Below, in pieces: positions 53,144 to 62,088 of a stretch of DNA of 64,000 nt. Position 1 is the stretch's first letter; every line of letters starts with the position of its first letter. The stretch is from Kribbella rubisoli (GTDB taxonomy: Bacteria > Actinomycetota > Actinomycetes > Propionibacteriales > Kribbellaceae), in assembly GCF_004217145.1 (NCBI RefSeq), contig NZ_SHKR01000011.1:1550001-1614000 (forward strand). Direction: 5' to 3'. A program made the position numbers and the translations under genes. The notes under the pieces were generated by a model, which did not search any database, was not told the DNA's origin, and worked only from the letters and a program-made list of their open reading frames with translations.

Positions 53144-54114
53144 CCGGCCAGGTACCGCCGTACGTCGTCAGCGACCTGCGCGCGACTGTCCAGCTCGTAC
53201 TTGCGCAGAATCGTGCTGAGGTGGGACTTCACCGTGTTCGGACTGACCCCGAGCTCGGTCGCGAGCTGGTCGTTGTCGTACCCCTCGACCAGCAGTATCG
53301 CGACGCCTTGCTGCGCGCGGGTGAGGCTGATGAAGCGACGCTCCGGGCCTTCGTCGACGTCGAGCATCATCTCGATCAGCTCGGACTGCGTGCGCTCGGC
53401 GGTCCGGATCAGCCCGGCCAACCGTTCCTCGACGGCCGCATCCATCTCACCGGCGTCCATCGCGTCGGCCGCCATCATGCGCAGCAAGGCGATCTGGTTC
53501 GACAGGTACTCCATGACATGGTCGGAGGTGAGCACATTCGGGGTGTCCTCGCCGGCGGGGAGGAGGCGCAGCGCCTGGCGATCCTCGTCCTCGCGGGCGA
53601 CCACCCGCGCGACCGTCTCGGCGAGCCATTCGAACGCCCGTACTGCGTTGTCGTCGTAGCTGTCCGGCTGGTAGCTCTGCATCGAGATCATCCCGAGCAG
53701 CTGACCGTTCTGGCGGAACAGCGGCACGGTGACCGCATCGGCCGACTGCTTACTGGTGTCACCGCAAGGTACGCCGGCGTTCAGCACCATGCCGTTGTCG
53801 TACGCGAAGCGATAGGTCTGCTGATGCTTGAGCAGCCACGCCGTCTGACCGTTCGGGCCATAGGTGTGCGTCGCCGGATCGTCGAACTTGCCGCTGTCGT
53901 ACCCGTACGGGTAGCGCACGCGGTTCGAGCCTTGCAGGAAGCCGATATAGAAGGTGTCGACCCGGGCGAGCTTGCACGCCACGGCGCGGACATAGTCGTA
54001 CAACCCGTGATGGTCGCTGCGATTCAGCGCCTCGATCTTGTGGTACGCCTCGCGCAGGATGATCGCCGTCTCGGCGTCGATCCGCAGTACCCCCTCAGAT
54101 TTTCCGATCGGCAT
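53140..54114 (-). CDS. GAF-domain LuxR-type transcriptional regulator
   Basis: A 324-residue regulator. A GAF-like sensor fills about residues 25-175 (YDYVRAVACKLARVDTFYIGFLQ; VPLFRQNGQLLGMISMQSY), then a helical linker and a C-terminal LuxR HTH (LTRAQQGVAILLVEGYDNDQLATELGVSPNTVKSHLSTILRKYEL). It starts at 54114 after GGAGGGGGAG. It diverges from the GH92 mannosidase gene (168 bp between) and converges with the ABC operon, with stops overlapping. It is the likely controller of the glycan genes. Confidence 0.88.
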   Translation of the reverse strand: MPIGKSEGVLRIDAETAIILREAYHKIEALNRSDHHGLYDYVRAVACKLARVDTFYIGFLQGSNRVRYPYGYDSGKFDDPATHTYGPNGQTAWLLKHQQTYRFAYDNGMVLNAGVPCGDTSKQSADAVTVPLFRQNGQLLGMISMQSYQPDSYDDNAVRAFEWLAETVARVVAREDEDRQALRLLPAGEDTPNVLTSDHVMEYLSNQIALLRMMAADAMDAGEMDAAVEERLAGLIRTAERTQSELIEMMLDVDEGPERRFISLTRAQQGVAILLVEGYDNDQLATELGVSPNTVKSHLSTILRKYELDSRAQVADDVRRYLAG

Positions 54115-54283
54115 GTTCTCCCCCTCCAGCCAGCCGGAATCACCAGTATCCTCCAGCCACCTCAGCCAAGGACGCGGATCGCGTCGGCGCGGGCGTAACC
54201 TGCCCGTCTCGTTCGGTCACGCGGCTGAAACATGCGCTTCTTACGTTGAGAGCCCACATCAGCCGCGGCGAGGCGGTGAGCCG

Positions 54284-56503
54284 ATGTACGAGCACGTCGA
54301 CCCGTTCATCGGGACCGGCGCCACTGAACTGCCGACGCCGCAGGGCCTGGCAGCAACCTGGTGGTGGCCAAAACCCCAGGTCGGCAACACGCACCCGGGC
54401 GCCATGCATCCCTTCGGGATGGTGTCGGCCTGCCCGTACTCCGGGGCCTACCCGACCGGATACGGGCTGTACGACTTCAACACCGAGGGCGTGCCCGAGC
54501 TGTTGTACGACCGCCCGGTCGCGTCCGGCTTCACCCATTTCCAGCAGTCCGGCACCGGCGCGATCCGCAAGTACTACAACTACTTCCGGGTCACGCCGAT
54601 GCTCGGCCCGCTCGACGACCTAGGCACCACCTGGGACCTGTTGGACGAGGTCGCCGAGCCCGGCTACTACGCGGCGACGCTGAGCTCGGGGGTGCGCTGC
54701 GAGGTGACGGTCGGCCCCAAGTCGGCGGTCCACCGGTACACCTTCCCGGCGGATGACGCCGCCCGGATCGTCATCGACGCCTCGACCGGCGGCCTGGCCA
54801 TCCCGCACAGCCGGACCGTGCCGCTGAAGGCGCACCTGGCGATGCTGGAGCCCGGCGTGGCTCAGGGAGAGATCCACGTCGAGGGGGTGCCACTCGCCGT
54901 ACACCTGGAGGTTGACGCCCCAGGCTGGCGGCAGCTGCTGTGGTACGACCGGCGCCTGATGCCTGGCGGTACCCGCCTCGACTTCGACTACATCCGCCCG
55001 ACCACGCTGCGGCCGTTCGGGCTGATGTTCATGGGCCCCTCGCGGGCCGAGCAGACCGTCGAAGTGCGGCTGGGGTTCTCCTTGCGCGGATGCGAGAAGG
55101 CCCGCGAAAACCTGCACGCGGACGTCGGCGGCACCCAGGTCACGTTCGACGGGCGGCGCGACCACACGGCAGCCGCCTGGCGCGACCACCTCGGCAAGGT
55201 TGAGATCAAGGCCGAGTCCGACGACCAGGCAACGGTTTTCGGTACGGCGCTCTACCACTCGCTGGTCAAGCCGTGCTTCGCTCCGGACGAGAGCCCGTCG
55301 TGGACGACCGAAGGGCCCTACGCGTTCGACATCTGCACTATGTGGGACATCTACCGCACACAGCTGCCGTTGATGACCACGTTGTTCCCGCAGCGTTCGG
55401 TCGCGCTGGCCGGCGCGATGCTGTCGATCTGCGAGCAGGAGGGCAACCTGCCGATCGGCTATCGGATGGCCAAGGGCGCCGACCGGTTCTCGCGGCAGGG
55501 CAGCGCGCTCGCGCACACCTTCCTAGCCGACCTGTGCCAGCTGGATCTGCCCGGTATCGACTGGGACTGGGCCATGGTGCACCTGGAGATGGACCTACGC
55601 CGAACGTACGGCGAGGACTACCTCGTGCACGGTGTGGCGCATCCGATCAGCCACACCCTCGACCTGGCGTACGCGTACCACTGCACCGCGGCGATCGCCC
55701 ACAAGGTACGCGACCGGCCGCTGGCAAAGCAGATGCGCGATCTCGCCCGAGGCTGGCAGGCGGCGTACGACCGGGACACCGGCTTGCTGCAGGACTCGAC
55801 GTTCTACGAGGGCGGCCGGTGGAACTACTCCTTCAGGCTGCTGCACGACATGCGCGCCCGGATCGCGCTCGCCGGCGGCGACAAGGCGTTCGTGGGGCTG
55901 CTCGACCGGTTCTTCGGGTACGACGCCGCACCGGTCACCCAGCCGGGAGTGGCACCGAGCGTGGCCGAGATGAACGCCGGGTACGGCCTGTGCCGGTTCG
56001 AGGGGTTGAACAACGAACCTGACTACGAGGCACCGTGGTCCTACCACTACGCCGGCCGGCCGGACCGGACCGCCGAGGTGGTGCACGCCGCGGTCGCCAA
56101 CCAGTTCGGCACCGGCCGTGGCGGGCTGCCGGGTAACGACGACTCCGGCGGGCTGTCCGCGTGGTACGTGTGGGCGACGCTCGGGCTGTTCCCGGTGGCT
56201 GGGCAGAACCTCTTCCTGGTGAGCGCGCCGGCCGTGTCGGAGTCCACAACCGTGCTGCCCGAGGGCGAGCTGTCGATCACCACCTCCGGATTCGAGCCGG
56301 TCGAGGCAGGCGGCCCGGTCTCCTACGTCCAATCCGTCGCGGTGGACGGCAAGACACTCGAACGCCCCTGGATCTCCGGCCGCGAGCTGCGGCACATCCG
56401 CAACCTGCACATCGAGCTCGGCCCTCAGCCCTCCGGCTGGGGCAGCCGGATCAGACCACCGTCCACATCCGACCCACTGCACACCACTGGAGGTGAGGCA
56501 TGA
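54284..56503 (+). CDS. GH92 family glycosidase (alpha-1,2-mannosidase type)
   Basis: A 739-residue GH92 enzyme; these remove alpha-mannose from glycans using calcium. Signatures: YEHVDPFIGTGATELP at the start, NTHPGAMHPFGMVSACPYS, FYEGGRWNYSFRL (Glu509, the expected acid), EPDYEAPWSYHYAGRPDRTA and GNDDSGGLSAWYVWATLGLFPVAG (617-640). No clear signal peptide is seen from the ATG at 54284, so it may be cytoplasmic, unlike many GH92 proteins. It overlaps a GT4 gene by 4 bp, an unusual pairing of a hydrolase with a transferase. Confidence 0.93.
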   Translation: MYEHVDPFIGTGATELPTPQGLAATWWWPKPQVGNTHPGAMHPFGMVSACPYSGAYPTGYGLYDFNTEGVPELLYDRPVASGFTHFQQSGTGAIRKYYNYFRVTPMLGPLDDLGTTWDLLDEVAEPGYYAATLSSGVRCEVTVGPKSAVHRYTFPADDAARIVIDASTGGLAIPHSRTVPLKAHLAMLEPGVAQGEIHVEGVPLAVHLEVDAPGWRQLLWYDRRLMPGGTRLDFDYIRPTTLRPFGLMFMGPSRAEQTVEVRLGFSLRGCEKARENLHADVGGTQVTFDGRRDHTAAAWRDHLGKVEIKAESDDQATVFGTALYHSLVKPCFAPDESPSWTTEGPYAFDICTMWDIYRTQLPLMTTLFPQRSVALAGAMLSICEQEGNLPIGYRMAKGADRFSRQGSALAHTFLADLCQLDLPGIDWDWAMVHLEMDLRRTYGEDYLVHGVAHPISHTLDLAYAYHCTAAIAHKVRDRPLAKQMRDLARGWQAAYDRDTGLLQDSTFYEGGRWNYSFRLLHDMRARIALAGGDKAFVGLLDRFFGYDAAPVTQPGVAPSVAEMNAGYGLCRFEGLNNEPDYEAPWSYHYAGRPDRTAEVVHAAVANQFGTGRGGLPGNDDSGGLSAWYVWATLGLFPVAGQNLFLVSAPAVSESTTVLPEGELSITTSGFEPVEAGGPVSYVQSVAVDGKTLERPWISGRELRHIRNLHIELGPQPSGWGSRIRPPSTSDPLHTTGGEA

Positions 56504-57804
56504 CCATCGCCGACGACACTTTCGTCCCATCCACACCCAGCCGCCGGCTGGTCATCGTCGTCCGCGCCGACCCGGTGATCTGCGGGCATTCCGGTGAGGC
56601 CCGATGCCTCGCGGAGGTGGCGCTCACCCGCGGGTTCGACGACGTACGGATCGTGACCTGGCCGCAGGATGCGCTGGAGGCGGCCGGGCTGCCGCTGAAG
56701 CCACTCGATCGCGTGCTGCCGTACAGCCCGGGCATCACAGTGGAGCGGCCCTCGCCGGTTGGCGACTACCGGGTTCCGGACGGGCGCTATCTGTCCGGGC
56801 TGATCGGGCGGCTGATCGAGCTGTTCGGCGACGGGGTGCCGACGGTGGCCATGTCGCTGTACCTGAGCCCGCACACGATCGCCGTACAGGAGGCTGTCCA
56901 GGTGGCGCGCAGGATCGGGCCGGCACAGGTCGTGACAGTGGCTGAGGCGGTCGGCTCCGACATCACCAACGTGGTGCGCGAGTGCGTGGCCACCGGCAGG
57001 TTCGGGGCGGCCGCGCACATCCTGTCGGTCTACCTGGCGGCCGATCACTGCGTGGCGGTGTCGGAGTACACCAAGGACCTGATCGTGGCCTCGGCGGCGA
57101 CCCTCGACGACATGCACGGTACGACGTTCGCGCAGCAGTGCCGTGAGCGGATCGCGATCTCCTACCCGGCCGTCGATTCCTGGACCTACCTGTCGCTCAC
57201 CGATGACGGGATCGCCGAGGCTCTCACGCGACGCGGTCTTTCGCGGGACGGGTACGTGCTGTTCCTGTCCCGGATCGCCTCGGCGAAGGGAGTCGACGAC
57301 CTCATCGACGCGTACGCGGGTTCGCGGTCGGCCGAGCGGGTGCCGCTGGTCCTCGCCGGACGCGGGCCGCACGAAGCTGCGGTGGTGGCGCGGATCGCAG
57401 CGGCCGGCCTGGGCGGGCGGGTGCGGGTGCTTACCGACGTGGACGACGCGGAGAAGCCGGCGCTGATGGCCGGGAGCGCGGCGTTCGTGCTACCGACCCG
57501 CGAGCAGCCGGAGTTCGTGGAGACGTTCGGGATCGCGCTGGTCGAGAAGGCCCTCGCCGGCGGCGGGCCGATCATCACCTGCGCGACCGGCGGCGTACCC
57601 GAGGCTGTCGGTGATACGGCTCTGCTGGTGCCGCAGCATGACCCGGACACGCTGCGAGCCGTGCTCGACGAGGTCGTGTGCGACTGGACTCGCGAGCAGC
57701 GGGCGGGAGCCGAGCGGCGCGCACGAGCGTACGCGTTGCAGTTCGACCGGGTTGCGGTGTTCGACCGCCTCTTCGCCCGCGCCGAGGCGCCCGCCGTCGC
57801 CTGA
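56500..57804 (+). CDS. GT4-family glycosyltransferase
   Basis: A 434-residue GT-B glycosyltransferase. N-terminal Rossmann domain (LVIVVRADPVICGHSGEARCLAEVAL) and the C-terminal donor domain with VLFLSRIASAKGVDDLIDAYAGS, VLAGRGPHEAAV and the GT4 acidic motif EFVETFGIALVEKALAGGGPIITCATGGVPEAVGDTALLVPQHD. It transfers a sugar, perhaps mannose, from a nucleotide donor; acceptor unknown. It is coupled to the GH92 gene by ATGA and is the last gene of that pair; a MarR gene follows after an operator. Confidence 0.9.
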   Translation: MTIADDTFVPSTPSRRLVIVVRADPVICGHSGEARCLAEVALTRGFDDVRIVTWPQDALEAAGLPLKPLDRVLPYSPGITVERPSPVGDYRVPDGRYLSGLIGRLIELFGDGVPTVAMSLYLSPHTIAVQEAVQVARRIGPAQVVTVAEAVGSDITNVVRECVATGRFGAAAHILSVYLAADHCVAVSEYTKDLIVASAATLDDMHGTTFAQQCRERIAISYPAVDSWTYLSLTDDGIAEALTRRGLSRDGYVLFLSRIASAKGVDDLIDAYAGSRSAERVPLVLAGRGPHEAAVVARIAAAGLGGRVRVLTDVDDAEKPALMAGSAAFVLPTREQPEFVETFGIALVEKALAGGGPIITCATGGVPEAVGDTALLVPQHDPDTLRAVLDEVVCDWTREQRAGAERRARAYALQFDRVAVFDRLFARAEAPAVA

Positions 57805-57837
57805 ACCCGGGCTGGGTGATCTCGTTCACTCCTGTGG

Positions 57838-57862
57838 ATATACATAGCATTCCTATGTATAT
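57838..57862. promoter_or_regulatory. Palindromic operator of the MarR-MFS pair
   Basis: Perfect inverted repeat ATATACATAG (57838-57847) and CTATGTATAT (57853-57862) around a 5-bp spacer, 8 bp before the MarR start. Its AT-rich, symmetrical form and position fit MarR autorepression and also overlap a -10-like TATGTAT. Confidence 0.75.
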
Positions 57863-57870
57863 TTGTCAGT

Positions 57871-58317
57871 GTGATTGCTACGGATCTGACTCGGCTCGGC
57901 GAGGATGTCGTCGTCGCGTCGTCACGGTTGAACCGGATGGCGACCCGCGACGTGAACACGCTGCCGCACGCAGCGATGCGCGTGCTCGGGCGGCTCGACG
58001 AGCTCGGACAGGCCCGGATCAGTGAGCTGGCCAAGGCCGACCGGTGCTCCCAGCCGACGATGTCCAACCTCGTCCAGCGCCTGGAAGAGCAGGGTTCGGT
58101 CCGCCGCGCGGCGGACCCGGCCGACTCCCGCGCCAGCCTGATCAGCCTCACCGACGCCGGCCTCGCCGAACTGAACAGCGCCCGGCGGCAAGCCGGCGTC
58201 GCCCTGGCCTCCCGGCTTCATCAACTCTCCGCGACGGACCTCACCACGCTGCAGGCCGCGGTCGCCGTCATCCACAAACTCCTCACCCTCGAACCTCTGG
58301 AGGACACGCCCCGGTGA
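57871..58317 (+). CDS. MarR-family regulator
   Basis: A 148-residue winged helix: LDELGQARISELAKADRCSQPTMSNLVQRLEEQGSVRRAADPADSRASLISLTDAG. The GTG at 57871 is 8 nt from the operator, so translation may be leaderless or nearly so. It overlaps the following MFS gene (GTGA, 4 bp) and should repress both. The adjacent glycan genes suggest the pump's substrate may be unrelated to sugars or a sugar-linked compound; this is not decided by sequence. Confidence 0.92.
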   Translation: MIATDLTRLGEDVVVASSRLNRMATRDVNTLPHAAMRVLGRLDELGQARISELAKADRCSQPTMSNLVQRLEEQGSVRRAADPADSRASLISLTDAGLAELNSARRQAGVALASRLHQLSATDLTTLQAAVAVIHKLLTLEPLEDTPR

Positions 58318-59528
58318 GCAACTCATCGTTTCTCAAGCAGCCCAAGTCCGTCTGGGCGGTCGCGTTCGCCTGCGTGATCGCCTTCATGGGCATCGGCCTG
58401 GTGGACCCGATCCTCAAGCCGATCGCCGAGCAGTTGCACGCGAGCCCGTCCCAGGTCTCGCTGCTGTTCACCAGCTACATGGCAGTCATCGGTGTCGCGA
58501 TGCTGATCACCGGCGCGGTCTCCAGCCGGATCGGCGCCAAGCGCACCCTGCTCATCGGCCTGGCGATCATCGTCGTCTTCAGCGCACTGGCCGGCGCGTC
58601 CAACAGCATCGGCATGATCGTCGCGTTCCGCGCCGGCTGGGGTCTCGGTAACGCGCTCTTCATCGCGACCGCCCTCGCCACGATCGTGAACTCGGCCGCC
58701 GGCTCGGTCGCCGAGGCGATCATCCTCTACGAGGCCGCCCTCGGCGTCGGTATCGCGGCCGGCCCGCTCGTCGGCGGTGAGCTCGGCACGATCTCGTGGC
58801 GCGGCCCGTTCTTCGGCGTCGCCGTCCTGATGACGATCGCGCTCGCCGCGACCGCGTTCCTGCTGCCCGCCTCGCCGCCCGAAGCCCGCCGTACGTCGAT
58901 CGTCGAGCCGCTGAAGGCACTGCGGCACCGGTCCCTGGCGACGGTGGCGATCACCGCGCTGCTGTACAACTTCGGCTTCTTCACGCTGCTCGCGTTCACC
59001 CCGTTCCCGCTGGCGATGTCGGCGCGGCAGATCGGGCTGATCTTCTTCGGCTGGGGCCTGTGTCTCGCGTTCACGTCGGTGTTCGTGGCGCCGCGGTTGC
59101 AGCGCCGGTTCGGCACGCTGCCGGTTGCGATGACTGTGCTGCTGCTCTTCAGCGCGGACCTCGCGGTCATGGGTCTCTTCGCTCACCACAAGGCGGTGCT
59201 GGCGATCGGCGTGGTCGTGGCCGGTCTGTTCCTGGGCATCAACAACACGCTGATCACCGAGGCCGTGATGTCGGCCGCCCCGGTCGAGCGCGGAACGGCG
59301 TCCGCGGCGTACTCGTTCGTCCGTTTCTCCGGCGGTGCGGTCGCGCCGTGGCTGGCCGGGAAGCTCGGCGAGGAGTTCAACATCCAGCTGCCGTTCTACG
59401 TCGGCGCCTTCGCCGTGCTGCTCGCGGTCGGCGTGCTGGCCACCGGCTGGAAGCCGCTGGCCCACCTCCGCGTCCCCACCAACCACTCCGAGGTCGAAGC
59501 CGAGGCGCTCACCGTAGCCGACGCCTGA
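58314..59528 (+). CDS. MFS transporter (DHA1-like efflux)
   Basis: A 404-residue MFS protein with 12 predicted helices. It begins VWAVAFACVIAFMGIGLVDPILKPIAEQLHASPSQVSLLFTSYMAVIGVAMLITGAVSSRIGAKRTLLIGL, showing the motif-A loop (GAVSSRIGAKRTLL). Exporter of unknown substrate. GTG start at 58314 gives a GTGA overlap with MarR. A terminator hairpin follows 12 bp after the stop. Confidence 0.9.
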   Translation: MSNSSFLKQPKSVWAVAFACVIAFMGIGLVDPILKPIAEQLHASPSQVSLLFTSYMAVIGVAMLITGAVSSRIGAKRTLLIGLAIIVVFSALAGASNSIGMIVAFRAGWGLGNALFIATALATIVNSAAGSVAEAIILYEAALGVGIAAGPLVGGELGTISWRGPFFGVAVLMTIALAATAFLLPASPPEARRTSIVEPLKALRHRSLATVAITALLYNFGFFTLLAFTPFPLAMSARQIGLIFFGWGLCLAFTSVFVAPRLQRRFGTLPVAMTVLLLFSADLAVMGLFAHHKAVLAIGVVVAGLFLGINNTLITEAVMSAAPVERGTASAAYSFVRFSGGAVAPWLAGKLGEEFNIQLPFYVGAFAVLLAVGVLATGWKPLAHLRVPTNHSEVEAEALTVADA

Positions 59529-59539
59529 TTGGTCTGCCC

Positions 59540-59571
59540 GACCCGCCGGAGATCGATTTCTCCGGCGGGTC
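59540..59571 (+). terminator. Rho-independent terminator after the MFS gene
   Basis: Perfect 12-bp stem GACCCGCCGGAG / CTCCGGCGGGTC with an 8-nt loop, followed by a short T-containing tail (TTCGCGTTT). It separates the MarR-MFS operon from the GH116 gene. Confidence 0.8.
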
Positions 59572-59593
59572 TTCGCGTTTAGGGTCGATAGGT

Positions 59594-62002
59594 ATGTGGC
59601 CCATCCTGCGCACGTACAGCGGACGTAACCTCCGCCGGATCGCCCTGCCGCTCGGCGGCATCGGGACCGGGACGGTCAGCCTCGGCGGTCGCGGCAACCT
59701 CCGCGACTGGGAGATCGTGAACCGACCGGCGAAGGGATTCCGGCCGGGTACAGCGTTCTTCGCCGTCCGTACCGAGTCGCCGGACGGCGCGGTTACCGCT
59801 CGCGCGGTCGAGGGTCCGCTGGATCTGAGTGAATACGAAGGGGCACATGGGAGCGGCGCGCAGAATCATGGTCTGCCTCGGTTCCGGGAGGCGTCCTTCG
59901 CGACCACCTATCCCTTTGCGCGGCTCGAGCTTCGTGACGACGACGTACCAGTGGATGTTGCGCTGGAGTCCTTCAATCCTTTGATTCCTACCGACGTCGA
60001 GGCGAGCTCGTGGCCGGTGGCGGTGCTGCGCTTCGTCGTCACGAACCGAAGCTCCTCGTCGTTGAAGGTGTCGCTGGCCGGTGCGCTGGAGAACTTCATC
60101 GGCCGGGACGGGGCGAGTGATGTTGCTGCAGGCAACTACAACACGGCTGCAGACGGGGAATCTGCGCGCGGCGTGCTGCTGCGCAGTCGTGGAGTGGATC
60201 CTGGCGCGGAGCAGTTCGGGTCGATCGCGCTCGCCGTACTGGACGGGTTCGATGTGACTCGTCGTACGGGATGGGCCGATCGCACCTGGGGCGACAGTCT
60301 GCTGGAGTTCTGGGACGACTTCACCGCGGACGGGCGCCTCGACGAACGTGTCAGCGAGTCGGCGACTCCGGTCGCTTCGGTCGCGGACCGTCGTACGATC
60401 GCCGCCGGGGCTACTTCCCGCTTCACCTTCGTTCTCGCGTGGCACTTTCCGAACCGGCGCGCCTGGGAGAAGCCGGACATCGTCGGCAACTACTACACGA
60501 CGCTGCACGACGATGCCTGGACCGCCCTGTGCCAGTTCGCACCTCAGCTGGACGAGTTGGAGCGTGAGACTGTTGCCTTCGTCAATGACTTCGTGTCGAG
60601 TGTTCTGCCGGTGGAGGTCCAAGAGGCGGCGCTGTTCAACCTGAGCACGTTGCGCACGCAGACGGTCTTCCGTACGCCGGACGGGCGGTTCTTCGGCTGG
60701 GAAGGCTGCTCGGACCATGTCGGCAGTTGTTTCGGGAACTGCACGCATGTGTGGAACTACGAGCAGGCGACACCGTTCCTCTTCGGCGAGATCGCCCGGT
60801 CGTTGCGTGAGGTCGAGTTCGCGCACGCGACCGACGACGCCGGGTTGATGAGCTTCCGCGTGGGTCTGCCGTTGTCGTCGAGCGCCCGTGACTGGAGAGT
60901 CGCGGCCGCGGACGGTCAGCTCGGCTGTTTGGTGAAGCTGTATCGCGACTGGCGGCTCAGTGGTGACGACGAGCTGCTGCGCTCGTTGTGGCCTGCTGCG
61001 CGGCGGGCGCTCGAGTTCTGCTGGATCCCCGGCGGGTGGGACGCGGACCGCGACGGGGTGATGGAGGGCTGCCAGCACAACACGATGGACGTCGAGTACT
61101 ACGGGCCGAATCCGCAGATGCAGTCGTGGTACCTGGCAGCGCTCCGCGCCTGTGAGGAGATGGCGACGTACCTCGGTGATGAGCTGGCCGTCGAGTGCCG
61201 GAAGCTGTTCGAGCATGGCAGTGCGTGGATGGACGAGCATCTGTTCAACGGCGAGTACTACCGGCACGAGATCCGCCCGCCGGCGTCCGCGGATGATGTG
61301 GCTCGCGGGCTGCGCGAGACGATGGGCGCCGCTGATCCGACGCATCCCGTGCTGCAGTTGGGCGACGGGTGTCTTGTCGACCAGTTGGTCGGGCAGCACC
61401 TCGCTCGACTGACTCAACTGGGGCCGCTGCTCGACGACGACCACGTTCGTACGACGCTGCGCAGCATCTTGAGGCACAACGGGCTCGATGGGTTCGCGGG
61501 GCATTTCAACCACATGCGCAGCTACGTCCTCGGCGACGACGAGTCCGCCGTACTGATGTGCAGCTACCCGCGCGGGAACCGCCCCGAGCGCCCGTTCCCG
61601 TACTTCACCGAGGTCATGACGGGCTTCGAACACATCCTCGCCGTCGGTCTGATCACCGAAGGCATGGTCGACGAGGGTCTACAAGTCGTTGCCAACATCC
61701 GCCACCGCTACGACGGCGAACGGCGTAACCCGTTCGACGAGGCTGAATGCGGCCACCACTACGCCCGAGCCATGGCGAGCTGGGGCGCAGTCGTAGCCCT
61801 GACCGGCTTCACCTACAACGCCCAAACCGGCACCATGCGCTTCGCCCCTCGGCTCCCCGACACGCACCACATCTTCTGGTCCACCGGCAACGCCTACGGC
61901 ACCTTCAACACCACCACCCGCAAACTCACCACCCGCCGAGGCCAAGCCCACATCACCGCGCTCTACCTACACGACAAGCAAATCCCACTCCAGACCACCT
62001 GA
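59594..62002 (+). CDS. GH116-family glycosidase (bacterial beta-glucosidase/glucocerebrosidase-like)
   Basis: An 802-residue protein of the GH116/DUF608 group. The N-terminal beta domain starts YSGRNLRRIALPLGGIGTGTVSLGGRGNLRDWEI, typical of GH116_N. The catalytic (alpha/alpha)6 domain has FFGWEGCSDHVGSCFGNCTHVWNYEQATPFLF (candidate nucleophile Glu370) and GVMEGCQHNTMDVEYYGPNPQMQSWYLAAL, where Asp499 aligns with the acid/base Asp of GBA2. Homologues cleave beta-glucosides or xylosides. No signal peptide. Start ATG at 59594; it probably has its own promoter after the terminator. Residue assignment was made by eye. Confidence 0.85.
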   Translation: MWPILRTYSGRNLRRIALPLGGIGTGTVSLGGRGNLRDWEIVNRPAKGFRPGTAFFAVRTESPDGAVTARAVEGPLDLSEYEGAHGSGAQNHGLPRFREASFATTYPFARLELRDDDVPVDVALESFNPLIPTDVEASSWPVAVLRFVVTNRSSSSLKVSLAGALENFIGRDGASDVAAGNYNTAADGESARGVLLRSRGVDPGAEQFGSIALAVLDGFDVTRRTGWADRTWGDSLLEFWDDFTADGRLDERVSESATPVASVADRRTIAAGATSRFTFVLAWHFPNRRAWEKPDIVGNYYTTLHDDAWTALCQFAPQLDELERETVAFVNDFVSSVLPVEVQEAALFNLSTLRTQTVFRTPDGRFFGWEGCSDHVGSCFGNCTHVWNYEQATPFLFGEIARSLREVEFAHATDDAGLMSFRVGLPLSSSARDWRVAAADGQLGCLVKLYRDWRLSGDDELLRSLWPAARRALEFCWIPGGWDADRDGVMEGCQHNTMDVEYYGPNPQMQSWYLAALRACEEMATYLGDELAVECRKLFEHGSAWMDEHLFNGEYYRHEIRPPASADDVARGLRETMGAADPTHPVLQLGDGCLVDQLVGQHLARLTQLGPLLDDDHVRTTLRSILRHNGLDGFAGHFNHMRSYVLGDDESAVLMCSYPRGNRPERPFPYFTEVMTGFEHILAVGLITEGMVDEGLQVVANIRHRYDGERRNPFDEAECGHHYARAMASWGAVVALTGFTYNAQTGTMRFAPRLPDTHHIFWSTGNAYGTFNTTTRKLTTRRGQAHITALYLHDKQIPLQTT

Positions 62003-62011
62003 CCCACCGCC

Positions 62012-62054
62012 CAGCCGCCCCGCCAGCCGCCCCGCCAGCCGCCCCGCCAGCCGC
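62012..62054. repeat. 12-bp tandem repeat (CAGCCGCCCCGC, 3.6 copies)
   Basis: Three perfect copies of CAGCCGCCCCGC at 62012-62047 and a partial fourth to 62054, in the gap between the GH116 stop and the TetR operator. It is GC-only and could fold or slip during replication. No CRISPR spacing or coding role is seen. Confidence 0.75.
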
Positions 62055-62057
62055 TGG

Positions 62058-62082
62058 ACCATACCAAACCGTATGGTATGGT
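62058..62082. promoter_or_regulatory. TetR operator overlapping promoter
   Basis: ACCATACC (62058-62065) and GGTATGGT (62075-62082) form an 8-bp inverted repeat; inside it AAACC/GGTTT (62066-62070, 62080-62084) adds a second symmetry. TATGGT (62072-62077) can serve as a -10. The TetR start is 7 nt on, so the mRNA is probably leaderless and self-repressed. Confidence 0.7.
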
Positions 62083-62088
62083 TTTGGG

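Noticed and set aside
62012..62054. Short CRISPR-like array
   Set aside because: The units are directly adjacent without spacers and are only 12 bp; no cas genes nearby.
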